56,910 nt of DNA from Prochlorococcus sp. AG-459-E08 (GCA_003209425.1 QCRB01000007.1:1-56910); one strand, 5' to 3'. Positions 9,311 to 19,116 are shown, counted from the first letter of the stretch. The notes: generated from the sequence alone by a model not told the origin. Program-made: numbers and translations.

Positions 9311-9754
9311 TTAATTATTATCTATAGATTGAATAACTCCATCCTTAACCGTAATCGATACTTGCATTTTTTCAATAAGATTATCTCCCACAGTGACATC
9401 ACAGAAACTATCCACTTGCCCTTGATCAACAATTTCGTCCATTTTTAATTCGCGAACTTGACTCTGTTGTTGAAGAAGATTTCTTTTTTGTTCTTCAATT
9501 TCATTTCGTTTTGCTGCGACTTGTTGTTGCACCTGACTAACCTGTTCTTGAACTCTTGGATCTAGGGGATTAACCGATTGTGATCTAATATTATTTACTA
9601 TTTGCTGCCCCTCTTGCTCCAGTTGCGATAATTGCTGATCAATGTTTGAAATTGCTTTACTTAATTCTTTTTCAGCATCTTCCTTCCAAGTTGGTGTAAC
9701 TACAGCTTTAATAGCTATTGAGCGCTTTATAGATATTGAGTTTTTTGTTTCCAT
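9311..9754 (-). CDS. YlqD-like coiled-coil protein
   Basis: 147-residue protein with an N-terminal basic segment (SIKRSIAIKAVVTPTW), a long Gln/Glu-rich coiled coil at roughly 27-105 and a C-terminal beta-rich part (VDSFCDVTVGDNLIEKMQVSITV). This architecture fits the YlqD family found in Firmicutes and cyanobacteria, whose function is not settled. There is no signal peptide or membrane segment. It lies between the acyl-CoA synthetase gene upstream (38-base gap) and pdhC, on the same strand as both. Confidence 0.65.
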   Translation of the reverse strand: METKNSISIKRSIAIKAVVTPTWKEDAEKELSKAISNIDQQLSQLEQEGQQIVNNIRSQSVNPLDPRVQEQVSQVQQQVAAKRNEIEEQKRNLLQQQSQVRELKMDEIVDQGQVDSFCDVTVGDNLIEKMQVSITVKDGVIQSIDNN

Positions 9755-9792
9755 AAAAAATTAAATTACCTTTTTAATATAGATAGAACAAA

Positions 9793-11736
9793 TCAAATTT
9801 TCTTACTAAATTTGTTTTCATACATATTTTCTATTTGTAATGAATACTTTTTTTCTATTTCTTTTCTTTTTTGTTTAAGAGTTTGTGTTAATAACCCGTT
9901 TTCTAAAGTAAAGGCATCAACAAAATAACAATCTAATATTTGTTCTTCTGATCTTGCTCCTAATCGACTTTTAAGCAAATTATTAATTTGTGATTTGAAA
10001 AATGTACCAATTTTCTTATTCAGGTTTAATTTTGAAAGGTCTTCTTCCAAAAACTTGCTTTTAACCAATTCGACATTAGCAACTACGAGAGCTGTTAAAC
10101 ATTTCTTATCTTGTCCTACTAATTGAATCTGATTAATAAATTCAGAACTAAGAATTTCAGTCTCTAGGGGATTCGGTTCTATATTTTCACCACTTGATAG
10201 CACTATTGTATCCTTGGCTCTTCCTGTTATAAAGAGAGAACCATTTGGTATTAGAAAACCTAAATCACCAGTATCAAACCAACCATCCTTGGATAAAACA
10301 TCATTTGTAGCTATTTCATTATTAAGATAACCTTTCATAACTTGCGGCCCCCTAACAAGAATTTTCCCGACTTCTCTGAACTTCAGAATCTTTTTTTTAT
10401 CATCATTCACTATTTTGATTTCAGTAAATGAAAGAGGCTGCCCAGATGATCCTCTAACATTTAATTCTCTTCTCCTACAAGTTAATACTGGACTAGTTTC
10501 TGTGAGTCCATATCCCACCAAAACATCTACACCTAAAGATTCAAAAAAAAGATCTACATGTTCTGGCAATGCACCTCCACCATTAATAGGAAATTTCAGT
10601 TTTTCTCCGCATAGTTGTCTAAGAATATTCGGCCATAAAAAAATAGTAGACAATTTATGTAAAGGGTATCGGCTAATAACAGAACCCAGTAAGGGGATTT
10701 TTGATTTAAAAGTTATTCGATTTAAATCTATATTTCTTATCTTTCTAAGACTTTTTTTAAAAACCGAACTATTACTTATCAAAAACTTAATAAGTTTTTG
10801 CTTTTTGGAAGGCATTTTTTTCAAAGCCTGAAAAAAACCATCATGTATTGCTTCCCATAGTCTCGGTACAGTAGCCATGACAACAGGTTTTATTTGTGTA
10901 ATATCATCCTTAAGAAATTTTGGAATTGTATAGTATTGAGAACAACCGCATGAAAAAAAGAAGTATTCAGCACTTCTCTCATAAGAATGCCAGATAGGCA
11001 AAACGCTTAATACAGAGGTCCCTGGTTCTGGATCAGCGATATAGGCTAAATTGATTATTTGATGTAAAAAATTTGCATGAGTCAAAGGCACACCTTTAGG
11101 TTTTCCGGTTGTCCCAGAAGTGTAAAGAATAGTAGCGACGTCATCAATTTCTGGATTAAATTTTTCAAGATTATTATTTTGTAAATTTTCTTTTTCTACT
11201 GAACTTATTAATGTACTCCAACTTATTAAACTTTCAAATTGTTCATCTTCTAAATTGATTATAAATTTGAGTCTTTTTTTTAATTCTTCTTTGTTGTTTA
11301 ACTTTAGCCAAATTTCCTTAGATTGAACTATTAGTCCTACTGAATTAGAGTGCCCAATAATATATTCTAATTCTACTGAAGGAGAATTAATACCTCTCAC
11401 TGCATTTATAGCTCCTAAACGCATTAAGCCTTGATCTACTGCTAGCCATCTTGGAGAATTTTCAGATATTACAGTAACTACATCCCCCTTTTTTAAGCCA
11501 TAATTTTCGAAAGAAAAAGAGACTTTTGTTATTAAATCAGCTAGCTCAGAATAAGAAAATTTTTCTTTGTATTTCCCTCTTAAATCGCAAACAGCTAAAG
11601 TATCACCACATTTAAATTTTAATTTTTCCCAAATTTGATCTATATGATCAAGATTCTTAATAAAATCTCTATTTTTGGCAAATGTATTTTTTTTAGAAAG
11701 AGGTTTGGCTGCAGGCCAATACGCTAAATCACCCAT
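9793..11736 (-). CDS. long-chain acyl-CoA / acyl-ACP synthetase (AMP-binding)
   Basis: Adenylate-forming enzyme that activates fatty acids. The phosphate-binding motif is TILYTSGTTGKPKGVPLTH at about residues 203-221. Other family motifs are GYGLTETSP (adenine site), GWFDTGDLG and, near the C-terminus, a GRAKDTIVLSSGENIEPNPLE hinge. The 647-residue length is that of the long-chain class. In cyanobacteria the single enzyme of this class generally acts as an acyl-ACP synthetase (Aas) that recycles free fatty acids released from membrane lipids, and that is the most likely role here. lipB, just upstream with a 27-base gap, also handles acyl chains. The acyl carrier cannot be read from the sequence. 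Confidence 0.9.
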   Translation of the reverse strand: MGDLAYWPAAKPLSKKNTFAKNRDFIKNLDHIDQIWEKLKFKCGDTLAVCDLRGKYKEKFSYSELADLITKVSFSFENYGLKKGDVVTVISENSPRWLAVDQGLMRLGAINAVRGINSPSVELEYIIGHSNSVGLIVQSKEIWLKLNNKEELKKRLKFIINLEDEQFESLISWSTLISSVEKENLQNNNLEKFNPEIDDVATILYTSGTTGKPKGVPLTHANFLHQIINLAYIADPEPGTSVLSVLPIWHSYERSAEYFFFSCGCSQYYTIPKFLKDDITQIKPVVMATVPRLWEAIHDGFFQALKKMPSKKQKLIKFLISNSSVFKKSLRKIRNIDLNRITFKSKIPLLGSVISRYPLHKLSTIFLWPNILRQLCGEKLKFPINGGGALPEHVDLFFESLGVDVLVGYGLTETSPVLTCRRRELNVRGSSGQPLSFTEIKIVNDDKKKILKFREVGKILVRGPQVMKGYLNNEIATNDVLSKDGWFDTGDLGFLIPNGSLFITGRAKDTIVLSSGENIEPNPLETEILSSEFINQIQLVGQDKKCLTALVVANVELVKSKFLEEDLSKLNLNKKIGTFFKSQINNLLKSRLGARSEEQILDCYFVDAFTLENGLLTQTLKQKRKEIEKKYSLQIENMYENKFSKKI

Positions 11737-11763
11737 ATTAAATTGATTTTGAAATTTTAATTT

Positions 11764-12414
11764 CTATTTTGATATAAAATCAAAATTAAATTCTTCCTCG
11801 ATGGTTTTTTTAACAATTCTCTTGACTTCTTGAATATTTAAATTTTTGTTGTAATCAATCATATTTGCCATAAGACAATTTTCTATTCCGCAAGGAACAA
11901 TCTTATTAAAGTTTTCTAATTCGCAGTCAATATTGATTGAAAATCCATTTATCGTAATCCATCTTTTACACCCAATTCCAATTGATGCGATTTTCTTATT
12001 TCCTATCCAAACACCAGTAAACCCTTTTCTAGAGTGACACTCTATATTAAAAGCTCCAAGGATTTTTATAATAATTTCTTCAATTTTTCTTAAGTACCAA
12101 TTTAAATCTTTATTAAAATTTTTCAAATCTAAAACCAAATACGTTACTAATTGTCCTGGCATATGACAAGTTACCTCACCACCTCTATCAATCTTAAAAA
12201 CATCATATTCAGCATCATTTAGAGAAAATAGTAAATTATCGTAATTAGATCCTCTCCCCAATGTATAACAGAGTTGATGCTCTCCTATCCAAATAAAATC
12301 AGGATTAGAATTATCTAAAATCAATGCCTCCTGATATTCTTTTTGTAATTTATAAACATCATTAAAAGAAGAAATATTATCAGGTTGTTTAATTATTGCT
12401 GTTCTATTATCCAT
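11764..12414 (-). CDS. lipB: octanoyltransferase (lipoate-protein ligase B)
   Basis: Moves octanoyl from acyl carrier protein to lipoyl domains, the first step of lipoate assembly. [16 protein letters not shown] (about 77-92) is the family's substrate-binding signature. The catalytic pair is visible: lysine K141 in KKIASIG and cysteine C175 in VPCGIENC. The length of 216 residues is normal. It is divergent from hpf, with 44 bases between the two starts. The E2 subunit encoded at 7725-9092 is a natural acceptor of this modification. Confidence 0.94.
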   Translation of the reverse strand: MDNRTAIIKQPDNISSFNDVYKLQKEYQEALILDNSNPDFIWIGEHQLCYTLGRGSNYDNLLFSLNDAEYDVFKIDRGGEVTCHMPGQLVTYLVLDLKNFNKDLNWYLRKIEEIIIKILGAFNIECHSRKGFTGVWIGNKKIASIGIGCKRWITINGFSINIDCELENFNKIVPCGIENCLMANMIDYNKNLNIQEVKRIVKKTIEEEFNFDFISK

Positions 12415-12458
12415 ATTTAAGTAGATTTAGAAAGTAAGTAAATATTTTTAGATTTGTT

Positions 12459-13043
12459 ATGAAAATTTTAATCCATGGAAAGAATCTTGAGCTCACTGGA
12501 GCATTAAAAGAATATACTGAGGCAAAGATAGAAAAAGCAACACATCACTATAAGGATATCGTTAAAGAAGCTGACATACACCTTTCAATTGAAAAGAATC
12601 CAAGAGTCTCGTTCCAAACTGCAGAAGTTACTATTTTTGCAAATGGTACCGTAATTAGAGCTGAAGAAAAAACTGAAAATCTATACTCAAGCATTGATTT
12701 AGTTTCAAATAAACTTTGTAGAAAATTACGCAAATACAAAGAAAGAAACAATAAAACAATTCATAATAAACAATTTAAAAATAAAGATTCTTTACCAATT
12801 GAAAGTATGGAATCAAATTTTTTAGATAAAGCTTTTTTTAAAGAAGGAACTGAAGCAAGTCTGCCTGAGCCATCTATAAAAAATAAATACTTTGAAATGA
12901 CTCCAATTTCATCAGACGAAGCAAGAAAACAATTAGATCTAATTGATCATGATTTTTATGTTTTTCGAAACAAGAAAAATAATGAACTTCAAGTTATATA
13001 TAAAAGGAATCATGGAGGTTATGGATTGATTCAATCTAAATAA
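12459..13043 (+). CDS. hpf: long-form ribosome hibernation promoting factor (LrtA/HPF)
   Basis: Binds the 30S decoding region and, through its C-terminal domain, dimerises 70S ribosomes in resting or dark cells. The N-terminal S30AE/YfiA domain covers about residues 1-100 (MKILIHGKNLELTGALKEY, then VSFQTAEVTIFANG). A charged linker follows, and the C-terminal dimerisation domain ends in FYVFRNKKNNELQVIYKRN..YGLIQ. At 194 residues it is the long form; the cyanobacterial relative is LrtA, a light-repressed transcript. It starts a plus-strand run with deoC (7-base gap) and recO. Confidence 0.93.
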   Translation: MKILIHGKNLELTGALKEYTEAKIEKATHHYKDIVKEADIHLSIEKNPRVSFQTAEVTIFANGTVIRAEEKTENLYSSIDLVSNKLCRKLRKYKERNNKTIHNKQFKNKDSLPIESMESNFLDKAFFKEGTEASLPEPSIKNKYFEMTPISSDEARKQLDLIDHDFYVFRNKKNNELQVIYKRNHGGYGLIQSK

Positions 13044-13050
13044 GTTTTAA

Positions 13051-13707
13051 ATGCCCAATATTGAATATGAATTAAACGAGAAAATTCATGCGATTATTAT
13101 TAACCCTTATTTATCATGGGAAGATTTCTGTGTGAATTGCGATTTAATAAGAAAATACAATATCAAAAATATTTCTACTTCACTAAATTATTTAACTGAT
13201 CTTAAAAACTGTTTGGGTAATTACAGTGCGGATATAAACGCACTTATTTCTTACCCTTTAGCAGATTTACCAGTTTCATTTATTGAAGAACTAGTTTGTT
13301 TTGCAAAAGATAAGGGTGCAAAAGGAATTGAATATATCCCAAACTTTATCAATTTATCCAAAAGAAATTTAGAAACTTTCGCTGCTGAAATTGAGCAAGT
13401 TAAATTATCTGGATTACCAGTTTCAATAATCATAAATAAATCAAAACTACAAGAAGAAGTTTTTATTAATGCGATAGAAATATGTTTGGAATTAGGAATA
13501 AAAAATTTTCAATTCGGGGACGGGTTTGGATCTCCTCTTACATCTAATGATGTCCCCGAAATACTAAAAATAACAGGCTCTCAAAATCAAATAAAAGTTG
13601 TAGGTGGTATAAAAACACTGACACAAGTTATCGATTTGTTTGATAGTGGAATTAGTAGCGTTGGAACTTCTAATTTTTGTGAGATTTTCCAAGAAGTTAA
13701 TTTTTAA
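13051..13707 (+). CDS. deoC: deoxyribose-phosphate aldolase
   Basis: Class I aldolase splitting 2-deoxyribose-5-phosphate into glyceraldehyde-3-phosphate and acetaldehyde. At 218 residues it has the TIM-barrel pattern of DeoC, with the Schiff-base lysine in the strand KVVGGIKTLTQ (near residue 190) and the sugar-phosphate-binding end FQFGDGFGSPLT. The first strand is degenerate compared with the Escherichia coli enzyme, which is usual in picocyanobacteria. The stop codon (13705-13707) is directly followed by the recO ATG, so coupled translation is likely. Confidence 0.86.
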   Translation: MPNIEYELNEKIHAIIINPYLSWEDFCVNCDLIRKYNIKNISTSLNYLTDLKNCLGNYSADINALISYPLADLPVSFIEELVCFAKDKGAKGIEYIPNFINLSKRNLETFAAEIEQVKLSGLPVSIIINKSKLQEEVFINAIEICLELGIKNFQFGDGFGSPLTSNDVPEILKITGSQNQIKVVGGIKTLTQVIDLFDSGISSVGTSNFCEIFQEVNF

Positions 13708-14493
13708 ATGTCTGGTTCTGGTGAGTGCAGATTAGAGGGTCTCTGTATTAAAGCTTCTCCATTAGGCGAGAATGATAGATTAATAACTATTCTTACTGAT
13801 GAGCAGGGGATTGTTCGATTAGCGGTACCTGGTGCTAGACGTCCTAAAAGTAGTCTTGCCGCAGCTACTCCATTAACATATTTAAGTCTGCAAATTTTTG
13901 GGAAAAGAAATCTTAAATCTGTACGTCAAATTAAAATATTAAAAAGCTATTCTGGTCTAGGGAAAAATATTGAATGTCTTGCAGCCGCGCAAGCAATAAC
14001 TGAATTAACTTTTTTATTAGTAGGTAATAATGATAAGCAACAAAACTATTTAACTTGTGTTCTTGCACATCTAGATAGGATTTATTTGTATGAAGAATCT
14101 AAAGAAGAAGATATTAAAATGCTCTCAATGAGTATTCAATCTTTAATCCATCTATTAGCCATTGGAGGTATAAATTTACCAATTCATCATTGCTGTAAAA
14201 CTGGAGAACCTATTATTCCGCCTTTAGGAAATTGGGAATGGAGTTGTTATTATTTGCCAAGTGAAGGGTTTTCGTCAATTGAAGATCCTCAAAGTAATCT
14301 AAAAATAAATGCATCTGAAGTTGCTCTTTTACAGAGACTTTTATTCCCAGAATTACCAATAAAATCTAATGGGGAGTTGTTGGGTCCCAAAAAAGTCTGG
14401 CTTAAAATATTATTCATTATTGAGCAATGGATCTCTACTCAATTAGAGAAGGAGCTATCTTCACTAAAAATGTTGAGAGAAATATATAGTTAG
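13708..14493 (+). CDS. recO: DNA repair protein RecO
   Basis: Helps load RecA on single-stranded DNA coated with SSB (RecFOR pathway). It has an N-terminal OB-fold (LEGLCIKASPLGENDRLITILTDEQGIVRLAVPGARRPKSSL) followed by an alpha-helical domain. The segment HHCCKTGEPIIPP near residue 155 corresponds to the zinc-finger region of the family but keeps only part of the cysteine set. Its 261 residues are normal. It begins on the base after the deoC stop. Confidence 0.9.
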   Translation: MSGSGECRLEGLCIKASPLGENDRLITILTDEQGIVRLAVPGARRPKSSLAAATPLTYLSLQIFGKRNLKSVRQIKILKSYSGLGKNIECLAAAQAITELTFLLVGNNDKQQNYLTCVLAHLDRIYLYEESKEEDIKMLSMSIQSLIHLLAIGGINLPIHHCCKTGEPIIPPLGNWEWSCYYLPSEGFSSIEDPQSNLKINASEVALLQRLLFPELPIKSNGELLGPKKVWLKILFIIEQWISTQLEKELSSLKMLREIYS

Positions 14494-14578
14494 CATTTTC
14501 ATGAAGCATTAAAAAATTTAAAGAATATGATCATGGCGCCTTTGCCTGTTAACTTAATAAATAGTTAATTCAATTAAT

Positions 14579-15733
14579 GTGGTCCATATTGCCTGGTTGG
14601 GGAAAAAATCCCCTTTTTGTGGAAATGTAACTTACGGTAATTCAACTACGCAGGAATTAAAAGCCAGAGGGCATAAAATTAGTTTTATTCATTTCGACAA
14701 TCCCTCTAGTTCAAATTCTTCAAACCCATTATTTCTTGCAAATGATCCTGATGTAAGTCTCCCATATTTAATTAAATCTCAAGTTTATACAATACCCTCA
14801 CCAAGGGCAGAAAAAGAGCTAAGGCTATCATTGGAAAGATTAAAACCTGACATAGTACATGCAAGCCTAACTTTATCTCCTTTAGACTTTAGACTTCCAG
14901 AACTTTGTAATGAAATTAATGTTCCTCTTATAGGAACATTTCATCCACCATTTGATGCAAAAAATAGAAATCTAACTGCGAGCACTCAACAATTAACATA
15001 TCAACTTTATGCTCCCTCTTTAGCAAAGTTCGATAAAATAATTATTTTTTCTGAAACTCAAAAAAATGTTCTTGAGAAATTAGGAGTACCTAAAGAAAAA
15101 CAAATAATTATTCCAAACGGTGTTGACGAAAATATGTGGAGACCTTTTTGCAAAAAAAGTAAAAAATATGAACAGGTAGAAAACAAACTTGGAAATGAAA
15201 GAATCTTCTTATATATGGGAAGGATTGCAAATGAGAAAAATATCGAGGCACTTTTACGTTCTTGGCGCCAAACAAAAACTCAAAATTGCAAATTAGTTAT
15301 TGTTGGGGATGGACCAATGAAGCCAACACTTGAAAATAGTTTTTCTAACCTTAGTAAAAAGAAATTAATTTGGTGGGGTGCCGAATTAGATTTAGAAACT
15401 AGGATAGCAATAATGCAAATAGCAGAAGTATTTTTCTTACCAAGCTTAGTAGAAGGTTTATCGTTATCACTTTTAGAGGCAATGTCTTCTGGTACTGCTT
15501 GTGTAGCTACAGATGCCGGAGCGGATGGTGAAGTTTTAGATAAAGGAGCAGGAATAGTAATTTCAACTGATAATGTGGCTGCACAATTGAAAACTATAAT
15601 CCCAATTCTTGTGGAACATCCTTCATTTACAAAAAATCTTGGGGAAAAAGCTAGAGATCGAGTACTTGAGAGATATACAATTAAGAAAAATATAAATTTG
15701 CTTGAAAAAGTATATATAGATTTAATAAGGTAA
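14579..15733 (+). CDS. dgdA: GT4 glycosyltransferase, likely digalactosyldiacylglycerol synthase
   Basis: GT-B fold glycosyltransferase of 384 residues starting at a GTG (VHIAWLGKKSPFCGNVTYG). An overlapping ATG at 14577 is in another frame. The C-terminal donor-binding half has RIANEKNIEALLRSW, the GDGP loop and the E-x7-E signature in EGLSLSLLEAMSSGTACV. The N-terminal pattern (GKKSPFCGNVTY, VHASLTLSPLDF, YQLYAPSLAKFD) matches, from memory, the cyanobacterial DgdA family (slr1508 type), which adds galactose to MGDG to make the thylakoid lipid DGDG. The symbol rests on that recollection; another GT4 lipid glycosyltransferase is the main alternative. The 85-base spacer upstream separates it from recO. 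Confidence 0.62.
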   Translation: MVHIAWLGKKSPFCGNVTYGNSTTQELKARGHKISFIHFDNPSSSNSSNPLFLANDPDVSLPYLIKSQVYTIPSPRAEKELRLSLERLKPDIVHASLTLSPLDFRLPELCNEINVPLIGTFHPPFDAKNRNLTASTQQLTYQLYAPSLAKFDKIIIFSETQKNVLEKLGVPKEKQIIIPNGVDENMWRPFCKKSKKYEQVENKLGNERIFLYMGRIANEKNIEALLRSWRQTKTQNCKLVIVGDGPMKPTLENSFSNLSKKKLIWWGAELDLETRIAIMQIAEVFFLPSLVEGLSLSLLEAMSSGTACVATDAGADGEVLDKGAGIVISTDNVAAQLKTIIPILVEHPSFTKNLGEKARDRVLERYTIKKNINLLEKVYIDLIR

Positions 15734-15741
15734 TTTCAAAA

Positions 15742-16554
15742 CTAACGAAACTCTTTACTTCGGTTACTAGCAGAAACTATTGATTCAATTAAAGCTGACC
15801 TTATGCTTTTTTTTTCTAAAACTCTCAAAGCAGAAATAGTTGTTCCACCTGGAGAGGTTACTAAATTTTTAAGTTCAGAAGTAGTAAGTTTATTTTGCTT
15901 AATTAAAGTAATAGTTCCTAGTATCATCTCCATAACAAGTTCTTCTGAAAGTTTTTTTGGTAATCCACCGCTCAACCCACCGTCACTTAGTGCTTCGATA
16001 ATTAAAGCAATAATTGCAGGCCCTGATGAAGTTAAGGCTAAAAATATATCAAGGTAATCTTCAGTAAATTCATAAATCCTACTAGTATTTTCAAATAATT
16101 TTTTTGTAAATTCTTTCTGATCTTGATTAAGATCTCCACCCCAGGCAATTCCTGTCAAACCATTTCCAACGGTTATTGGAATATTTGTAACAACTCTCAC
16201 ACATTTATGATCAGGAAATTTTTGAGTAAGTCTATCTATAGAAACTCCCGCAAGAATTGAAACTAATAACTTATTATTTATTTTTATATTTTCAACCTCA
16301 ACTATATCTTTAAGATGCTGAGGTTTTACCGATAGAAGTTTAATTGGACAATCCCAAATAATTTTTGAGGCTTTTGAACTTGATTTATAGATATTTATAC
16401 TATGTTTATAGTGTTTATTTATGTTTTGATAACTTTTTTCTGAATTTACTACACAATAAACATTTTCTGGGTTAATTAATTTTTTATCTAATAGAGGGGT
16501 TATTATAGCTTTTGCAATATTTCCAAAACCAATAATTGCAATTTGATCAGTCAC
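15742..16554 (-). CDS. proC: pyrroline-5-carboxylate reductase
   Basis: Last step of proline synthesis: reduces pyrroline-5-carboxylate with NAD(P)H. The Rossmann motif IAIIGFGNIAKAI is at the N-terminus. VRVVTNIP stands where the family has its MPN(T/L)P substrate motif, and the C-terminal substrate-binding helix bundle reads LVTSPGGTTISALRVLE, where the family consensus is VTSPGGTT. The 270-residue length is normal. It begins 7 bases after the sepF stop, the same order as in many bacteria where proC follows the pipY/sepF genes. Confidence 0.95.
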   Translation of the reverse strand: MTDQIAIIGFGNIAKAIITPLLDKKLINPENVYCVVNSEKSYQNINKHYKHSINIYKSSSKASKIIWDCPIKLLSVKPQHLKDIVEVENIKINNKLLVSILAGVSIDRLTQKFPDHKCVRVVTNIPITVGNGLTGIAWGGDLNQDQKEFTKKLFENTSRIYEFTEDYLDIFLALTSSGPAIIALIIEALSDGGLSGGLPKKLSEELVMEMILGTITLIKQNKLTTSELKNLVTSPGGTTISALRVLEKKSIRSALIESIVSASNRSKEFR

Positions 16555-16561
16555 AGATTAA

Positions 16562-17128
16562 TCATGAATAAGCACTTAATTTAGAATTACCCCATGCTGG
16601 TTCTGGAGCAGTAATATTTCCCAAACTATTTTGTGATGTATTATTTGAAGTCATATTTGAAGGAGAAGCCTCTTCTGGCGAAGAACTTGTTACATTTACA
16701 CAACTTGGAGCAAAAAGAAAAATACTTTCACCCACTCTCTCTTGATGTCCATCTATTGCATATGTTCCCCCAGCAACAAAATCAACCGCTCTTTGAGCCT
16801 GATCAGGATCCATCATGGTTAAATTAAGAATCACAGTTTTCCTCTCTCTTAAAGCTTGAATAGCTTGAGGCATCTCATCAAAACTTTTTGGCTCCATTAA
16901 GCTTACTTCTGAGGATGAATTTGCAATCCCAGGCATTCCAACAACTTTTGATGATCTATTATTATTCATAAAATCAAATGGGTTTGAGTTCGCAAGGGCA
17001 TTTGAGCTATTTTGATTTTGTTTAAAATCATTTAATTCTTCATCTGATTCATAATCCAAATCATCAAAATCATCATCGAGATACTCATCCCCTGCAACAA
17101 CCGCCTTTAATCTAGAAATAAGTGACAC
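16562..17128 (-). CDS. sepF: cell division protein SepF (Cdv2)
   Basis: Membrane-anchored FtsZ partner that supports Z-ring assembly in cyanobacteria and Gram-positive bacteria. The N-terminal amphipathic helix ([13 protein letters not shown]) is the expected membrane anchor. A long acidic, Asn/Ser-rich linker (about 14-70) leads to the SepF core: [26 protein letters not shown], then [17 protein letters not shown] and the [10 protein letters not shown] end. An unusual Ser/Asn-rich tail of about 40 residues follows. The 188-residue length is typical. It lies between pipY and proC. Confidence 0.93.
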   Translation of the reverse strand: MSLISRLKAVVAGDEYLDDDFDDLDYESDEELNDFKQNQNSSNALANSNPFDFMNNNRSSKVVGMPGIANSSSEVSLMEPKSFDEMPQAIQALRERKTVILNLTMMDPDQAQRAVDFVAGGTYAIDGHQERVGESIFLFAPSCVNVTSSSPEEASPSNMTSNNTSQNSLGNITAPEPAWGNSKLSAYS

Positions 17129-17277
17129 CTTTTAAATCCTCATGAAATTGATTACTAAGGCATAAAAACCTTGAGTAATAAATTCATTTTTTAAATGAAT
17201 AAACTACCTATACTTAAATAACGTTACTTATACTTTACTGCAAGTTTATAGAAAGGATTTTTATAAAAAATAACTTA

Positions 17278-17913
17278 TTAAGACCTATCTCCAAAAATTA
17301 ATGAGCCTAATCTTAACCATGTTGATCCGGCGTCAATAGCTTCCTCCCAATCTCCAGACATCCCCATTGAACAATCTGGAAGTTGAAGGGAATCAGCTAG
17401 TGAGCGGCATTTTTTAAACAAATCATAATTTTCTTTGGAACTAAGCCCTTTTGGATTAATAGTCATCAAACCAGTTAATCTGATATTTTTCAATTCTTTA
17501 ATTTCTCTCCATTTCAATATTAAAAGTTCAGGATTAAAACCTCCTTTAGTAGGATCATCACTCAACTTAACCTGCAACATAATCAATGGATTTTTCATCT
17601 CTTGGCATGAAATATTAGAAATCTTTTGCAACTTTTCAAATGAATCTACCGAATGAATATATTTAAAATTTTGCACTATCTTCCTTATTTTATTACTTTG
17701 TATACGTCCAATAAAGTGCCATTTTATTTGATTACAGTCTTTCAAGATCAATTGCTTCTCAAATGCCTCTTGAAATTTACTCTCACCAAAATCATTCTGA
17801 CCTAAATTTTGAATAATCTTGATTTCTTGACTTTTAAAACCTTTACTTACAGCAAGAATGTTTACATTTAATGGGATTTTATTTTTTATTTCTAAATAGT
17901 TTGAGGAATTCAC
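17278..17913 (-). CDS. pipY: PLP homeostasis protein PipY (YggS/PLPBP family)
   Basis: PLP-binding protein with no known catalytic activity, needed for vitamin B6 and amino/keto acid balance. The PLP lysine is K24 in NILAVSKGF. Other family marks are the DFGESKFQEA segment, WHFIGRIQSNKIR and the C-terminal GSTWLRLGSLIFGDR. Its 211 residues make it slightly short at the N-terminus. It follows pipX by 3 bases, the conserved cyanobacterial pipX-pipY operon. A 149-base spacer with an AT-only inverted repeat (17182-17200) separates it from sepF. Confidence 0.95.
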   Translation of the reverse strand: MNSSNYLEIKNKIPLNVNILAVSKGFKSQEIKIIQNLGQNDFGESKFQEAFEKQLILKDCNQIKWHFIGRIQSNKIRKIVQNFKYIHSVDSFEKLQKISNISCQEMKNPLIMLQVKLSDDPTKGGFNPELLILKWREIKELKNIRLTGLMTINPKGLSSKENYDLFKKCRSLADSLQLPDCSMGMSGDWEEAIDAGSTWLRLGSLIFGDRS

Positions 17914-17916
17914 CTT

Positions 17917-18183
17917 TTATAAAAAAGTTTGAGTGAATAAATTCTCCCATTTGGATAGCTCTTCAGATCCTTTTCTTCTAGCTTTTTGAAGATTTAATTC
18001 GGCCTGATTACGGGCATCAAGATAAGGTATAACTTCAAAAAAAACTTCTCTTTGCCTAACTTCTACCAAAAAAAACATTTTTTGAGCATATAAAGTCGCA
18101 TAAATATCTCTTCCATCATTTCCAGGAGAAACTTGGTACAACATCCCAAATGTTGGATGGTTTAAATAACGCTCAGAACTCAA
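17917..18183 (-). CDS. pipX: PipX, NtcA coactivator and PII partner
   Basis: 88-residue regulator that bridges nitrogen sensing and transcription: it binds the PII protein (GlnB) or, under nitrogen shortage, activates NtcA. It has the N-terminal Tudor-like beta domain with the family's E4 and Y32, two positions known from Synechococcus elongatus PipX to matter for partner binding. Two C-terminal helices (AELNLQKARRKGSEELSKWENLF) follow. It is upstream of pipY. The EcfT-like gene ends 18 bases before it on the same strand, so readthrough is possible. Confidence 0.95.
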   Translation of the reverse strand: MSSERYLNHPTFGMLYQVSPGNDGRDIYATLYAQKMFFLVEVRQREVFFEVIPYLDARNQAELNLQKARRKGSEELSKWENLFTQTFL

Positions 18184-18201
18184 ATTTAAATATTGTGTTA
18201 T

Positions 18202-19116
18202 TTATAATGCACCATACAGTTTTCTAAGAAAAATTGCTATGCAAATAAAACAAATCGAAATTGTATTAACAATTACATTGAGAGGTTTCGAAGGATGAAG
18301 ACTTCTAAATCTATTTGTATTTATAATTATTTTTTTCTTTGCAAGCAATGATTCTGCTCCTTGATCAATTCTCAGAAAGATATTTTGAAATAACCTTTCA
18401 ACTAAAACTAATAAAACACTAAAGGATTTCTTGAAGCCTAAATTTCGAAAATTTATTGATCTAATTGACACCGATTTAATTATATTTTGAAATTCTTCCT
18501 GTACTAAAGGAATAAAACGTAAGGCAATTAATAACTGAAAAAGCCACTTGCTAATTGGTAAACCAATTTTTCTTAATGGATAGAGAAACCAACTTAATCC
18601 CCATACAATGTCCTCTTGTAATGTAGTTAAAAGCATTAAATTAACACTTTGAATAACTGTAAATATTAGGGTCGAGGTTTTTATCCCTAGTTCAAAGGCT
18701 TTTCTTGATAAGTTATAAGGGCCAAAATTTAAAAACCATATCTTTTGGGAAGGAATTTGCAAAATATTCCATTCTTTTTGGCTTTCCAGTACTACTTGTA
18801 ACTCATTGGGATTTCTTAAGTAGCTATCGATAGATTGTATATCAGAAGAAGCAAATATAGATATACATCCAATTAATAACGATAAACATAATAGAAAAAA
18901 TAATGATCGCCACCATACTCTAGATGGCAATAAACTTAAAAAAGTAATTAATAATAAACAACCCACTAAACTCAACCTCCATATTGGACCTGCCCAAATT
19001 GGAGTGATTAAAAATATCATTACGATAATTATTTTTAATCTACTATCTATAATTCTTAGCCAACTTCTATTACCATGAACGTATTGACCAACAGAAAATT
19101 TGGTTAGCAAATTCAT
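18202..19116 (-). CDS. EcfT/CbiQ-type energy-coupling transporter membrane subunit
   Basis: 304-residue integral membrane protein with an N-terminal cluster of hydrophobic segments (about 25-100) and further ones near 150-200 and 280-300. The cytoplasmic helices end in short Ala-Arg-Gly-like and Gly-rich turns (SVSIRSINFRNLGF, then LRIDQGAESLLAKK), the region that contacts the ATPase subunits in ECF vitamin and metal transporters. No S-component or ATPase gene is adjacent, as is common for group II ECF systems. Its start overlaps the der stop by one base. The substrate (cobalt or a vitamin) cannot be inferred here. Confidence 0.8.
   Translation of the reverse strand: MNLLTKFSVGQYVHGNRSWLRIIDSRLKIIIVMIFLITPIWAGPIWRLSLVGCLLLITFLSLLPSRVWWRSLFFLLCLSLLIGCISIFASSDIQSIDSYLRNPNELQVVLESQKEWNILQIPSQKIWFLNFGPYNLSRKAFELGIKTSTLIFTVIQSVNLMLLTTLQEDIVWGLSWFLYPLRKIGLPISKWLFQLLIALRFIPLVQEEFQNIIKSVSIRSINFRNLGFKKSFSVLLVLVERLFQNIFLRIDQGAESLLAKKKIIINTNRFRSLHPSKPLNVIVNTISICFICIAIFLRKLYGAL

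Noticed and set aside
10415-10831. 138-residue plus-strand ORF
   Set aside because: Antisense to the acyl-CoA/ACP synthetase gene; no domain pattern.
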